DNA from: an uncultured Pelagibacteraceae bacterium
GTDB taxonomy: Bacteria; Pseudomonadota; Alphaproteobacteria; Pelagibacterales; Pelagibacteraceae
NCBI GenBank assembly: GCA_902557235.1
Contig: CACDZR010000005.1
Span: 16,613 to 80,612, forward strand
DNA length: 64,000 nt
Direction: 5' to 3'
The notes under the pieces are model-generated. The model had not been told where the DNA came from, made no database searches, and was given only the letters and a program-made list of their open reading frames with translations. The stretch's first letter is position 1; each line of letters starts with the position of its first letter. Below are positions 64,000 to 64,000 of this stretch, in pieces. The position numbers were made by a program, and so were the translations under genes.

Positions 64000-64000
64000 A

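Overview
This is a low-GC, gene-dense 64 kb alphaproteobacterial chromosome segment. Gene content, AT bias, synteny and near-zero intergenic spacing look like SAR11/Pelagibacterales; this taxonomic call is inference. I see no phage, IS element, CRISPR array or rRNA. Main blocks are: a MarR/OmpR/EnvZ regulatory operon; prs-rplY-pth-ychF; cytochrome bc1 (petABC); tRNA-Gln(UUG); ccrM; mutY/DUF721/dsbA/smc; the ATP synthase Fo operon (atpI-B-E-F'-F) followed directly by retinal biosynthesis genes (crtI-crtB-crtY-blh) and ispH-thrB-rnhA; the aa3 oxidase cluster (ctaC-ctaD-ctaB-[unlisted small ORF]-ctaG-ctaE-surf1-thrC); late lipid A genes (msbA-waaA-lpxK-lpxL); ileS-lspA; and groESL. The strongest second-look items are: an apparently hinge-less, short SMC (798 aa); two GANTC sites inside a predicted promoter of the GANTC methylase gene ccrM; an unlisted 41-aa membrane ORF overlapping ctaB and ctaG by 4 nt on each side; two single-A homopolymer frameshifts (lpxK and a HAD dehalogenase); abutting divergent start codons (CATATG) for mutY and the DUF721 gene; and retinal synthesis genes next to ATP synthase Fo. 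I did not find a clearly new multi-gene defence or mobile system.
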